DNA of 26,083 bases from Candidatus Bathyarchaeota archaeon (GTDB lineage: Archaea; Thermoproteota; Bathyarchaeia; TCS64). Within the stretch, counting starts at the first letter, position 1; every line of letters starts with the position of its first letter. The notes under the pieces were generated by a model. It had not been told where the DNA came from. It did not search any database and was given only the letters and a program-made list of their open reading frames with translations. Both the position numbers and the translations under genes were made by a program. The stretch lies in contig JAUVYU010000001.1 of NCBI GenBank assembly GCA_030602935.1, positions 1-26,083 of the forward strand. The letters run 5' to 3'. Positions 7,515 to 14,530 of this stretch are shown in pieces.

Positions 7515-7543
7515 GGATGCAACAGAGAACTACCCTAATTCCC

Positions 7544-8215
7544 ATGGAGCTTGAAGCAGTAATCTTCGACCTCGACAACACACTCGTCGATTCAAGGCAC
7601 GACTACCGGGAGATGTCAAGGAGGCTGAGGGAGGTCTTCGACGAGCGCGGTCTCTGGCAGGAAGACCCGGAGAACCCCCGCAAGATCTGGCAGATCGTCA
7701 GGGGAGGCATGGAGGGCATCCGCAGCCTAGGCCTCTCCGAAGACGAAAGCAGAAAGCTGATGGACGACGTCAATGACGCACTCACAGCAGCTGAGCTTAC
7801 CGCCCTTGACACAGCGAAGCCCATGCCCCACGCCGTCGAGACCCTTGATGCACTCAAGAAGATGGGCCTCAAGGTGGGGATAGCCACACGTTCCGGGGCA
7901 GCCTACGCAAGACGCTGCATCGAGAAGACAGGCCTCGCTCCCTTCGTGGATGCAATGCTTGCCAGGGATGAGGTGGACAACCCCAAGCCCAGCCCCGACC
8001 ACCTCATCCAGGTAGTCGACATGCTTGAAGCAACACTCGAAAAGGTCATTTACATCGGCGACTCCACAACAGATCTGACTACAGCTAGGGCTGCAGGGAT
8101 CACCTTCCTGGGTTTCTGGTGGAACGACGAGCGTGGCACAAGGATGAAAGAGGCAGGATGTCAAGATTTCGTACGCGACCTCAAGGAAATCTTAGACTTT
8201 ATAGAAGAAAAATAG
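7544..8215 (+). CDS. HAD-superfamily phosphatase (phosphoglycolate-phosphatase-like)
   Basis: A 223-residue haloacid-dehalogenase-type hydrolase with all four motifs: DLDNT (nucleophile Asp 9, acid/base Asp 11), ATRSG (Thr 115), NPKPSPDHL (Lys 148) and IGDSTTDL (Asp 173, Asp 177). A helical cap between residues about 15 and 90 makes it subfamily I, like phosphoglycolate phosphatases and other small-molecule phosphatases. The exact phosphorylated substrate is unknown. The open frame extends upstream to 7322 but would run across the tRNA gene in antisense. The ATG at 7544 directly precedes the conserved MELEAVIFDLDNT and lies just after the predicted transcript start. The gene ends in TAG and converges with the AIM24-like gene, 13 bases away. 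Confidence 0.9.
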   Translation: MELEAVIFDLDNTLVDSRHDYREMSRRLREVFDERGLWQEDPENPRKIWQIVRGGMEGIRSLGLSEDESRKLMDDVNDALTAAELTALDTAKPMPHAVETLDALKKMGLKVGIATRSGAAYARRCIEKTGLAPFVDAMLARDEVDNPKPSPDHLIQVVDMLEATLEKVIYIGDSTTDLTTARAAGITFLGFWWNDERGTRMKEAGCQDFVRDLKEILDFIEEK

Positions 8216-8228
8216 AAAAAAAGAGATA

Positions 8229-8924
8229 TTATCTGCTTCTCATTTTAACGCGGAACTGTAGCAGCGTCCAGATCCAGTCGACGAACTCCCTCAGGTTCTT
8301 GGTCTGGATGTAGATCTCGCCGGGACCTCTGATGTTGGTGACGAAGCCCTCGCCGCTCAGGATGGTCTCCTTCCAGCCTCCGAACTTTCTCATCTCGTAG
8401 TCGCAGCTGTCAGAGAAGGCAACCAGGTGGAAGTTGTCCACTACCAGCTCCTCCCCGGGGCCCAGCTCGTGTCTGTCCAGCGCCCCGAAGGTGTTCAGGA
8501 AGAGGTCTCCGCTGCCATGGGTCCTTATCATGAAGAGGCCCTGGCCGAACAGGCCCTTGGTGAACCCCTCCCACTTGACGTCGAGATCTATGTCTTTGGT
8601 GTTGGCGAGGTAGGAGGACTTCTGGATGATGAAGCCCTTGCCCGGTTCCACCTTGAGTACCTGTATGTCGCCGACGGGAGCCGCTCCCAGCGCCAGCTGG
8701 CCCGGTCCCCCGGTTGCGACGAAGTCGTTCACGAAGAAGGACTGTCCTCCCAGGATGGCCAGCCCTATGGTGCCCAGGAGCCCTTTCTCCCGCATCCTCG
8801 TCTGGACATCGATGTTGGGAGTCATGTAGGTCATGGCCCCCGCCTCACCCACGATGCTCTCCCCCTCCTCCAGGTCGACGACGAGCATCGCGTAGGAGGG
8901 CTCGTACTTGATCTCGTATTTCAT
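8229..8924 (-). CDS. AIM24 / TIGR00266 family protein
   Basis: A 231-residue protein of the AIM24 (TIGR00266) beta-sandwich family, named after a mitochondrial inner-membrane organisation protein. Archaeal and bacterial members are of unknown function. Recognisable parts are GESIVGEAGAMTYMTPNID near the N terminus, the glycine-rich LLGTIGLAILGGQSFFVNDFVATG, an internal GQGLFMIRTHGSGDLFLNTFG and LSGEGFVTNIRGPGEIYIQTKN near the end. No signal peptide or membrane helix is seen, so it is probably cytoplasmic. An upstream in-frame TTG exists at 8933, but the ATG at 8924 lies closer to the expected transcription start and opens the conserved MKYEIKYEPSYAML. It converges with the HAD gene and has its own promoter. 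Confidence 0.85.
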   Translation of the reverse strand: MKYEIKYEPSYAMLVVDLEEGESIVGEAGAMTYMTPNIDVQTRMREKGLLGTIGLAILGGQSFFVNDFVATGGPGQLALGAAPVGDIQVLKVEPGKGFIIQKSSYLANTKDIDLDVKWEGFTKGLFGQGLFMIRTHGSGDLFLNTFGALDRHELGPGEELVVDNFHLVAFSDSCDYEMRKFGGWKETILSGEGFVTNIRGPGEIYIQTKNLREFVDWIWTLLQFRVKMRSR

Positions 8925-8949
8925 AGCATTCAAAAAGTAGGTTATACCC

Positions 8950-8958
8950 TTTTTTAAA
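8950..8958 (-). promoter_or_regulatory. TATA box for the AIM24-like gene
   Basis: The minus strand reads TTTAAAAAA at about 30 bases from the ATG at 8924. The transcript is expected to have almost no leader. Confidence 0.5.
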
Positions 8959-9122
8959 GGTCTCGTAAAAGAAAGAGCAATTCTATGTGTGGCAAATTGA
9001 GCACTTTCACTATGGTCTCCACATGAAAAACCTTCGTTTTCTTTAAATTATGGATAAATGCTGGACCTTCAGATATCTTCTCGACTCACGCCATACAGGA
9101 TGTTAAACAGGTTGGCAAACCG

Positions 9123-9644
9123 ATGAAGCACAACGTTGATTTCAATATCGTCCTCCCCCTATTCTTAGGTCTCGTCTCCATACTACTCGTCTCAACCAAC
9201 GATATGTACCCACCCCCCCTGTCCACGACCCTTCTCAACGATTCCGAGGGGAGGCACGGAGATCTGTTGGTCTCGATGATCATCGAGAAGATAGACGGAA
9301 GACGGTTCCAGAATGGGTTCATTATAACACTCATCCTGAGGAATGAGGGCCCTGAAAGCTATTCATGTGATCTTTGGCAACCTGTTTTCGACGTCTACGT
9401 CTACGACGCCGACGGAAGCCTTGTCGCCGATTGGAGCAGCTGCTACGAGATGCTTGACCTGCCCATCCCGATCCACCTCAGAAGGGGGGAAGTGTTTACG
9501 GAGATTAAGAGCTGGTAGGCGAACGTGCCGGATCCACGAGATGGCACCGTCAAGCCCCTCCCTCCTGGACGCTATTACCTCAAGGGAGTCTGGCTGGGGA
9601 AGCCTCTCATCGAGACTGGGCTGATATCAGTCGACATAGTGTGA
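9123..9644 (+). pseudogene. BsuPI-like domain protein with N-terminal membrane anchor, interrupted by in-frame TAG
   Basis: The frame begins MKHNVDFNIVLPLFLGLVSILLVST, a signal or anchor helix. It continues with a beta-rich domain resembling the BsuPI (intracellular proteinase inhibitor) fold, with FIITLILRNEGPESYSCDLWQPVFDVYVYD typical of its first strands. A TAG at 9516-9518 ends the frame after GEVFTEIKSW. The same frame then continues without another stop to TGA at 9642-9644, encoding ANVPDPRDGTVKPLPPG followed by RYYLKGVW, the expected last strands of the domain. The full gene then ends four bases from the convergent stop codon at 9649. The family often has Gln after the Trp, so CAG to TAG is a simple explanation; pyrrolysine readthrough is possible but unproven. 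AT-rich promoter-like sequence lies at about 9041-9050. Confidence 0.75.
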
Positions 9645-9648
9645 GCTG

Positions 9649-10299
9649 TCAAGGAGCTCTGGCCTCGTTTACGATGGTGAAGAGCTCGTTGTACCTGGCC
9701 TTCGCCTGCCTGAGCTCCCTCTCCAGCCTCTTGAAGCCGGTCAGGACGCCAAGCCTGTACAGGAAGTCGCTGGGCTCCACGGGTTTAACGATGAACGCGT
9801 CAGCCCCGTGGTTGAGGGACTCCACCGCGTCCTCCAAGGTGGCGACCCCCGACATCATCAGGGTGCCCGTGACGGGGTCTTTCTCCTTCACCCTCCGCAG
9901 GAGCTCCGTGCCATCTATGTCCGGAAGCCGGATATCCATTATCACCGCGTCGAAGCTCCTCTTCTCCAGCTCCTCGAGCATATCCGAGCCGTTGAAGACG
10001 TTGACGACGTCGTAGCCGGCCTTCCTCATGATGGCCGAGAGGGTCCTGTTGAGGGGGACGTCGTCGTCGACGAAGAGAACCTTGAGTGCCGACTTCTTAT
10101 CCTGCTCCCCGAGCTCGGCGTTGCATCCGTTTGGGCAACGCCAGTAGTTCTTGGGCAGCCTCTTCCTCCCCTCGGTCTCCGGAGCCCATGTGTGATTGCA
10201 GTTCGTGCACTTCAGGGTGAAGCTGGCTTCGTCGACGAGGTCAACGTTTTTCAGTTCAAGGTTACGACGGACATGATAGGGAATTTTAGGATCAGACAT
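9649..10299 (-). CDS. Zinc-ribbon plus receiver-domain response regulator
   Basis: A 216-residue protein. Residues 31-59 carry CTNC and CPNGC, a four-cysteine zinc ribbon. Residues about 72-190 form a CheY-like receiver domain with the acidic pocket DDD (78-80), phospho-acceptor Asp 122 in MDIRLPDIDG, Ser 150 in MMSGVA and Lys 172 in IVKPVEP. A C-terminal helix of about 25 residues (KRLERELRQAKARYNELF) could form a coiled coil. There is no DNA-binding output domain, so signalling probably goes by protein contact through the ribbon or helix. No histidine kinase gene is nearby. The final YNELFTIVNEARAP resembles the linker that normally leads into a PAS or kinase region. The gene has its own TATA box and is leadered by about 14 bases. 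Confidence 0.85.
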   Translation of the reverse strand: MSDPKIPYHVRRNLELKNVDLVDEASFTLKCTNCNHTWAPETEGRKRLPKNYWRCPNGCNAELGEQDKKSALKVLFVDDDVPLNRTLSAIMRKAGYDVVNVFNGSDMLEELEKRSFDAVIMDIRLPDIDGTELLRRVKEKDPVTGTLMMSGVATLEDAVESLNHGADAFIVKPVEPSDFLYRLGVLTGFKRLERELRQAKARYNELFTIVNEARAP

Positions 10300-10333
10300 C
10301 GAGTCACCTTTTCCTACCCTTGTTCTCTCACCG

Positions 10334-10343
10334 GTTTATTTTA
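10334..10343 (-). promoter_or_regulatory. TATA box for the response-regulator gene
   Basis: The minus strand reads TTAAAATAAA about 40 bases before the ATG at 10299. Confidence 0.5.
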
Positions 10344-10452
10344 ATGTTTTATGAATTGATGAATCCTTAGTTTGCGAGGAGTATATCATTAAAATCGCGT
10401 TGGATAGCATTGAATGTTGATAAACGGGATCTGATGAGAGGTCCCTGCGCAT

Positions 10453-10686
10453 CTATTTCTTCCTGATGAGTATCTTGATCTCGTCGTCCTCGACCTTCAG
10501 ATCGAGGACCTCATGACCCAACCTCTTGGCCAGCCTCTTCAGGTCCTCCTCGGCAGCTGGGTCGTCAGCCGTGACCTCAAGGGTCTGACCCGCATCAAGC
10601 TCGTCGAGGGCGAGCCTCGTCCTGAAGACGGGCTCCGGACAGTAGAGCCCTATGCAGTCTAACACCTTGTCTGGGTTCTCGGTCAT
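10453..10686 (-). CDS. TusA-family sulfur carrier protein
   Basis: A 77-residue protein of the TusA/SirA/YedF fold. The family hallmark CPxP appears in LDCIGLYCPEPVFRTRLALDEL, where the first Cys of CPEP carries a persulfide in known members. The rest follows the expected pattern: LEVTADDPAAEEDLKRLAKRLGHEVL and a last strand IKILIRKK. TusA-like proteins pass sulfur for tRNA thiolation, molybdenum or sulfur metabolism; which of these applies here cannot be decided, and no partner such as DsrE or a cysteine desulfurase is adjacent. There is an additional Cys seven residues before the CPEP Cys. The gene has its own TATA box with the start only a few bases after the expected transcript start. Confidence 0.9.
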   Translation of the reverse strand: MTENPDKVLDCIGLYCPEPVFRTRLALDELDAGQTLEVTADDPAAEEDLKRLAKRLGHEVLDLKVEDDEIKILIRKK

Positions 10687-10713
10687 TACGTCTCACCACT
10701 CTCAATAGGACGG

Positions 10714-10722
10714 TAAAATTTA
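10714..10722 (-). promoter_or_regulatory. TATA box for the TusA-family gene
   Basis: The minus strand reads TAAATTTTA about 31 bases before the ATG at 10686. Confidence 0.5.
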
Positions 10723-10743
10723 ACCTATTTCAATCTTATAGGG

Positions 10744-11448
10744 TCAGTCCGTTGGCATCCTGGGCGGCTGAGTCATGGGGAGGATCTCCTCCTTGAGGTA
10801 ATTGAGGTACTGCCCCTGGTCGACGCTGTTGAAAAGCGTAACCGAGCCGTCCCTGACGAGGCCGACGGTGTGACCGTGCTTCTTGGACTTGGTGAGGATG
10901 TACCACGGGTCCCCCCGGGCCGAGTACTCGTTGAAGAGGCTCGTGCTCACGATGTCGGGGCCGTAGAGGCTGATCTTGTTCAGGTTGGGGATGTCCATGT
11001 TCTCGAAGAAGATAACCTTCGTGCTCTCCCGGTTGTTGAGGTGGAACGCCTTCATGGTCTCCGGCAGGATCCGGGCTTCGACTATCACCCCCATCTCACC
11101 GAAGGCGATCTCGCTAAGACGGTTCGCGACCCGGTTCGCTATGGCCTTCTTCTCGACGGCTGCCAGGTACATCCTCTCCTCGAACTCGGTGAAGGCGAAG
11201 AGGACCTCCTTGGTCGCCGGTGATGGTAGGACCTTCCCCCTGTGGTAGTTGTGCACGACATAATCGTAGGAGTAAAGGCCTGTGAGCATCCCCTCGTCGA
11301 TGGAGAGGTTGGCGATCTCGGTGACGAGCTCTAGCTCCATATCACCTTCCTGGTATGACTCCTCCTCCCTGAACCCTTCGAGCCCCACGGAGATGTCCGC
11401 GAGGGGCATATACTCCGTTGAGACGAAGACCTTTCCTGCTGTGGGCAT
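10744..11448 (-). CDS. Conserved-looking hypothetical protein
   Basis: I do not recognise this 234-residue protein. The ATG at 11448 (MPTAGKVFVSTEYMPLADISVG) is preferred to an in-frame GTG at 11457. It has no signal peptide and no membrane helix. It looks like a mixed alpha/beta soluble protein: a first half with EIANLSIDEGMLTGLYSYDYVVHNYHRG, a helix-rich centre around residues 85-115 (AFTEFEERMYLAAVEKKAIANRVANRL) and a second half with strands (TKVIFFENMDI, GHTVGLVRDGSVTLFNS) that could be a sensor-like or nuclease-like sheet. There is no clear catalytic motif. Codon use and GC content match the neighbours, and a TATA box sits at leaderless distance, so it is a genuine gene. Confidence 0.7.
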   Translation of the reverse strand: MPTAGKVFVSTEYMPLADISVGLEGFREEESYQEGDMELELVTEIANLSIDEGMLTGLYSYDYVVHNYHRGKVLPSPATKEVLFAFTEFEERMYLAAVEKKAIANRVANRLSEIAFGEMGVIVEARILPETMKAFHLNNRESTKVIFFENMDIPNLNKISLYGPDIVSTSLFNEYSARGDPWYILTKSKKHGHTVGLVRDGSVTLFNSVDQGQYLNYLKEEILPMTQPPRMPTD

Positions 11449-11480
11449 TGAACGCACCGTCCTATGGTTATCTGGGGTGA

Positions 11481-11490
11481 TAATTTAAGG
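11481..11490 (-). promoter_or_regulatory. TATA box for the hypothetical protein gene
   Basis: The minus strand reads CCTTAAATTA about 38 bases before the ATG at 11448, giving a leader of about ten bases. Confidence 0.5.
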
Positions 11491-11560
11491 GTATGCAGAT
11501 CTAGACCGCTCGGTCAGCCTGAAGAATGAATAATTTTTACGTGGGGTAGTGATGGAAGTC

Positions 11561-12025
11561 TCAGCGTATGTAGAAATCAGCGCTCGCTTCCAGGGCTATC
11601 TCGTTCATCTCTGCGATGCACTTTATGCTCTCAAGCAGCTTCGGCTGCAGCCTTGCCACGTCGGTGAGGGAGAGGATTCCGACGAGTTTACTGTGCTCTT
11701 CGTTCCTGTCGACCACGGGCAGCTTCTTTATCTTCTCATGGAACATGATGTTCACAGCCTTCTCTAAGGGCATAGCCGGGCTCACGACGATGACGGGCTC
11801 GCTCATCACGTCCCTTACGCGTACGCTCTCGGGGTTTATCCCGCTGGTCACCACTCTCATGAGGATATCCCTCTCGGTAAGGATCCCGACCAGGTTCCCC
11901 TCGTGGAGGACCACAAGCCCGCTAACCCCGAACTTGGCCATCGATCTCGCAGCGTTCTTTATGGTCAGACTTGTCTCGACTGTAATTACGTCTCGGGACA
12001 TGATGTCCTCAACGCAAAGCTCCAT
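11561..12025 (-). CDS. Tandem CBS-domain protein
   Basis: A 154-residue protein made of two CBS domains. The first (about 6-62) is marked by VEDIMSRDVITVETSLTIKNAARSM, then VSGLVVLHEGNLVGILTERDIL. The second (about 70-128) is marked by VRDVMSEPVIVVSPAMPLEKAV, then KKLPVVDRNEEHSKLVGILSLTDVAR. Such a pair (Bateman module) binds adenosine nucleotides in the cleft, the TERD and SLTD motifs supplying the ribose-contacting Asp. With no attached enzyme or DNA-binding domain it presumably regulates a partner according to energy state; the partner is unknown. The last 25 residues (LESIKCIAEMNEIALEAS) form a helix. It is leaderless or nearly so and monocistronic by its own TATA box. Confidence 0.92.
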   Translation of the reverse strand: MELCVEDIMSRDVITVETSLTIKNAARSMAKFGVSGLVVLHEGNLVGILTERDILMRVVTSGINPESVRVRDVMSEPVIVVSPAMPLEKAVNIMFHEKIKKLPVVDRNEEHSKLVGILSLTDVARLQPKLLESIKCIAEMNEIALEASADFYIR

Positions 12026-12054
12026 CTGACTACCCGAAAGGTAGGTATCAGGTT

Positions 12055-12063
12055 TCTTTAAAG
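12055..12063 (-). promoter_or_regulatory. TATA box for the CBS-domain gene
   Basis: The minus strand reads ACTTTAAAG, centred about 34 bases before the ATG at 12025. Confidence 0.5.
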
Positions 12064-12156
12064 TGATTATGGAGTGAAAACACAGACGAGAACGTCCTGA
12101 AAACCCTTAATTTCAACGTATTTAGAAAAAGGGGGGTAAAAACTAGAGTAAATTGT

Positions 12157-13161
12157 TTAGCCGATGACCTCTCTGAATACCCTCAGGTGGTTTCCGCCCA
12201 GGAACTTCAATATATCCTCGTTAGAGTACTCCCGTTTGACGAGCTCCCTGGTTATGTTCGGCAGGTCTGAGACGTCGTTGATGCCCTCTGGAAGCCGTCC
12301 GACGCCGTCGAAGTCGGATCCCAGGCCCACGTAGTCGATGCCCGCAACCTCTACGATGCGGTCAATGTGGTCCACGAGGGTGGCCACCGAGGCGTTCTCC
12401 CTGTGGACGAAGCCTGCGCCGAAGTTGAGGCCCATGACGCCCTTGTGGTCCGCGATGGCGACGATCATGTCGTCCGTGAGGTTCCTCGCTACGTCTGCGA
12501 TCTCCCTGCAGTTGGAGTGGGATGCGATGAAGGGCCCCTTCTTGATGTCAGCTACGTCCCAGAAGTTGCTGTCAGTCAGGTGGGAGACGTCGAAGATCAT
12601 TCCCAGCCTGTCCATCTCCTCGAGGGCTTGGACCCCGAGCTCAGGCAGCTTGCTCTCCGACCTCCTGGCGTTGAGGCCGTCAGCGAAGGGCGTCCTGAAG
12701 TTCCACGCGAAGCTCAGCATCCTCACCCCGAGCCTGTAGACAACCCTCAGGAGCCCTATATCACCCATGAGGGGCTCTGCGCCCTCGATGGAGAGGAGCC
12801 CCGTGGTCTTCCCGGCCTTCTTGGCCGCGACGATCTCGTCAGCGGAGGTGACAGCGACGATGCCGTCGTTCGCCTCAATGCCTTCGTAGAAGATATCTGT
12901 CATCTGGAGGGCCTTCAGCGTCGCATCGGGGACGATGGGCTTATTGCCCGTGTATATGGCGAACGTCTGGCAGGTCACGCCACCATCGATCATACGCGGC
13001 AGATCGATGTGGCCGTGCTCTGAACGTTCTCCGAGGGACCTCTTGGGCCTCCTCCGCTGGGGTAGGTAGGCCATGAGGGTGTCGCAGTGGGTGTCTATCA
13101 CTATGGCCTCATTGTGGAGTCGCTGTGCTCTCTCCTCCTGGGCCTTGGTCAATTCAATCAT
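12157..13161 (-). CDS. Membrane dipeptidase / peptidase family M19
   Basis: A 334-residue TIM-barrel metallopeptidase of the renal-dipeptidase family. All ligands of the binuclear zinc site are visible: His 25 and Asp 27 in DTHCDTL, bridging Glu 126 in IEGAEPL, His 194 in DVSHLTDSNFWDV and His 215 in ASHSNCRE, plus the active-site Asp in GLGSDFDG (about 283). These enzymes hydrolyse dipeptides, including ones with D-residues. The name is historic; there is no membrane helix or signal here, so the protein should be cytoplasmic. The C-terminal NITRELVKREYSNEDILKFLGGNHLRVF is the family's standard ending. The gene follows the YbaK-like gene on the same strand after 75 bases without a clear TATA box at the right distance, so the two may be cotranscribed. 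Confidence 0.93.
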   Translation of the reverse strand: MIELTKAQEERAQRLHNEAIVIDTHCDTLMAYLPQRRRPKRSLGERSEHGHIDLPRMIDGGVTCQTFAIYTGNKPIVPDATLKALQMTDIFYEGIEANDGIVAVTSADEIVAAKKAGKTTGLLSIEGAEPLMGDIGLLRVVYRLGVRMLSFAWNFRTPFADGLNARRSESKLPELGVQALEEMDRLGMIFDVSHLTDSNFWDVADIKKGPFIASHSNCREIADVARNLTDDMIVAIADHKGVMGLNFGAGFVHRENASVATLVDHIDRIVEVAGIDYVGLGSDFDGVGRLPEGINDVSDLPNITRELVKREYSNEDILKFLGGNHLRVFREVIG

Positions 13162-13236
13162 AACTTATTCCTCACATCTCAGTGCTCATTGTTCTCAAAA
13201 GACTTACCATGTCGAGCCAGGCGTCAAGCGCATTGC

Positions 13237-13704
13237 TCAATGAGCCTCTGCGATGTCCACAAGGCGATACTCCACGAGCCTCTCAAGTTCCCTGGGATCG
13301 ATCTCCAGGCCGTACAAATGATGGCCTGAGCCAAAGTTGATCCTATCCTTAGCCAGGACACGGCGGTCGACGAGTAGTGGAGCCCTCAGCAGGATAGGGC
13401 AGACCGCTCCTGGCTCGACGCCTGTGGTCGCCTTTATCTCCTCGAACGTGGCGATCCTGACGCTCACACCGATGACGCCCCTGACCTTCGCGAAGTCGAT
13501 CCTGTGGCTCCCCAGCAGGAGCGCGGCGTGCATCTCTCCGTCGGAGCCCTTCAGGAGGATCGTCTTGCATATCTCATCAACGGCTATCTCCGATGTCGAG
13601 TACCTCACCACGTCCTCGACGGAGATCGCCCTCTGACTGAGCTCGATGAGCCTGAAGTCAACATCCTTCTTCCGGAGTGCCCTCGCAGAGTCCAGCTCTT
13701 GCAT
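13237..13704 (-). CDS. YbaK/ProX-type aminoacyl-tRNA deacylase
   Basis: A 155-residue single-domain protein of the YbaK/ProX fold, which removes wrongly attached amino acids from tRNA (for example Cys or Ala from tRNA-Pro). The key features are CKTILLK with the conserved catalytic-site Lys, GSHRIDFAKVRGV, the glycine-proline turn TTGVEPGAVCPI that positions the aminoacyl end, and NFGSGHHLYGLEIDPRELERLV. It is a free-standing editing protein; the amino acid it removes cannot be told from sequence. The start ATG lies within a few bases of the expected transcript start from the upstream TATA box. It is likely the first gene of a unit with the M19 dipeptidase. Confidence 0.88.
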   Translation of the reverse strand: MQELDSARALRKKDVDFRLIELSQRAISVEDVVRYSTSEIAVDEICKTILLKGSDGEMHAALLLGSHRIDFAKVRGVIGVSVRIATFEEIKATTGVEPGAVCPILLRAPLLVDRRVLAKDRINFGSGHHLYGLEIDPRELERLVEYRLVDIAEAH

Positions 13705-13727
13705 ACTCTACACGTGGAGGGATTCCG

Positions 13728-13737
13728 CATAAAATAC
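13728..13737 (-). promoter_or_regulatory. TATA box for the YbaK-like gene
   Basis: The minus strand reads GTATTTTATG, centred about 28 bases before the ATG at 13704, as for a leaderless transcript. Confidence 0.5.
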
Positions 13738-13803
13738 TGCATGGTCATAAGAGCCGCAATGCTTTCCTGCGTCTGAAAATTGAGGTGATTATGGAGTTCT
13801 AGG

Positions 13804-14216
13804 CTACGTGTATATTGGCGGGTCGACCGCTGAGTGGACCAATTTAACCAGGGTCGTTATGTCGTAGACGGGCAGCCCCGTTGCCTCCTGGATAGCGCGC
13901 GAGTAGGGTTGCACGACCGTGCACTCGAGGACCAGCGCCCCGACGTCCAGCCTCTCAGCGTCTCGATCAGGTTCGGGTCGAAGCTCTCCACCTCGGGGAG
14001 GTATTTCCGGGTGTTCATGAGAACCTCCTCTTTGCTGGTCTTATGAAATGTTTTCACTCGGCCCATGAGGGCGTCAATTGACTTGATGATGTTCTCCTTG
14101 GCGGCCTCCCCGTACTGCCTTCCAATCTCGAAGTCGGTGCCGCTGCATTCGATGACCTTGAGCCTCTTTTTCTGCTTCAAGTATTTCTCCGTAGTTAAAG
14201 TAAACATTAACTTCAT
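13804..14216 (-). pseudogene. Chimeric remnant: C45-like acyltransferase N terminus joined to Asp/Glu racemase C terminus
   Basis: From the ATG at 14216 the protein begins with about 90 residues, including LKVIECSGTDFEIGRQYGEAAKENI. This resembles the start of peptidase-C45 / acyl-CoA:6-APA acyltransferase-like proteins, but the part that should hold the catalytic Cys is absent. Around 13960-13980 that frame becomes meaningless (WTSGRWSSSARS...). Another frame then encodes RLDVGALVLECTVVQPYSRA, then IQEATGLPVYDITTLVKLVH, ending at TAG 13804-13806. That segment has the LECT motif and GLPVYD typical of the C-terminal half of aspartate/glutamate/hydantoin racemase family proteins, including the second catalytic Cys. 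The simplest reading is a deletion that removed the end of one gene and the start of the next and left them out of frame. Neither product should be active. Confidence 0.65.
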
Positions 14217-14530
14217 AACATTATCTAGCCGCTACAGCAGAACGGACAACGCCTTCTCCTATCTAGGGTAGCTGGTTATCTATCTTCTATGCATTGCCCG
14301 CGCAACTACGGTGAGGCTTAAAATTGAGACCTAAGGGAATAATGTGTGTTTATTGAGACCGATGAACATTAAGATAGCGCGGTCACCCACAAAAACATCG
14401 ACAAGGTTTAAATTTTATGCAATATGATGTGATTGATAATTGAGGCATCTCATGATATGGCTTGTCATAATCAAAGGGAGTCCCAATTTAAGAATGGTTT
14501 AAATTAGAGAACAGAGTCCGAGGAAGCCTG
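14217..14530. other. Intergenic region upstream of the SMC operon
   Basis: About 310 AT-rich bases with no supportable gene. Three TATA-like elements in + orientation are seen: CTTAAAATT near 14315, GTTTAAATTTTATG near 14405-14418 and GTTTAAATT at 14497-14505. Only the last is at the right distance from the ATG at 14531. The middle one could start a small untranslated RNA or a longer leader. No hairpin or repeat strong enough to name was found. Confidence 0.4.
14497..14505 (+). promoter_or_regulatory. TATA box for the SMC operon
   Basis: GTTTAAATT is centred about 30 bases before the ATG at 14531, so the operon transcript should start with almost no leader. Confidence 0.6.

Noticed and set aside
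12063..13797. 13-base word GTGATTATGGAGT present at 12063 and 13785
   Set aside because: Word repeats of this length are expected by chance in a window of this size and the two places share no other context.
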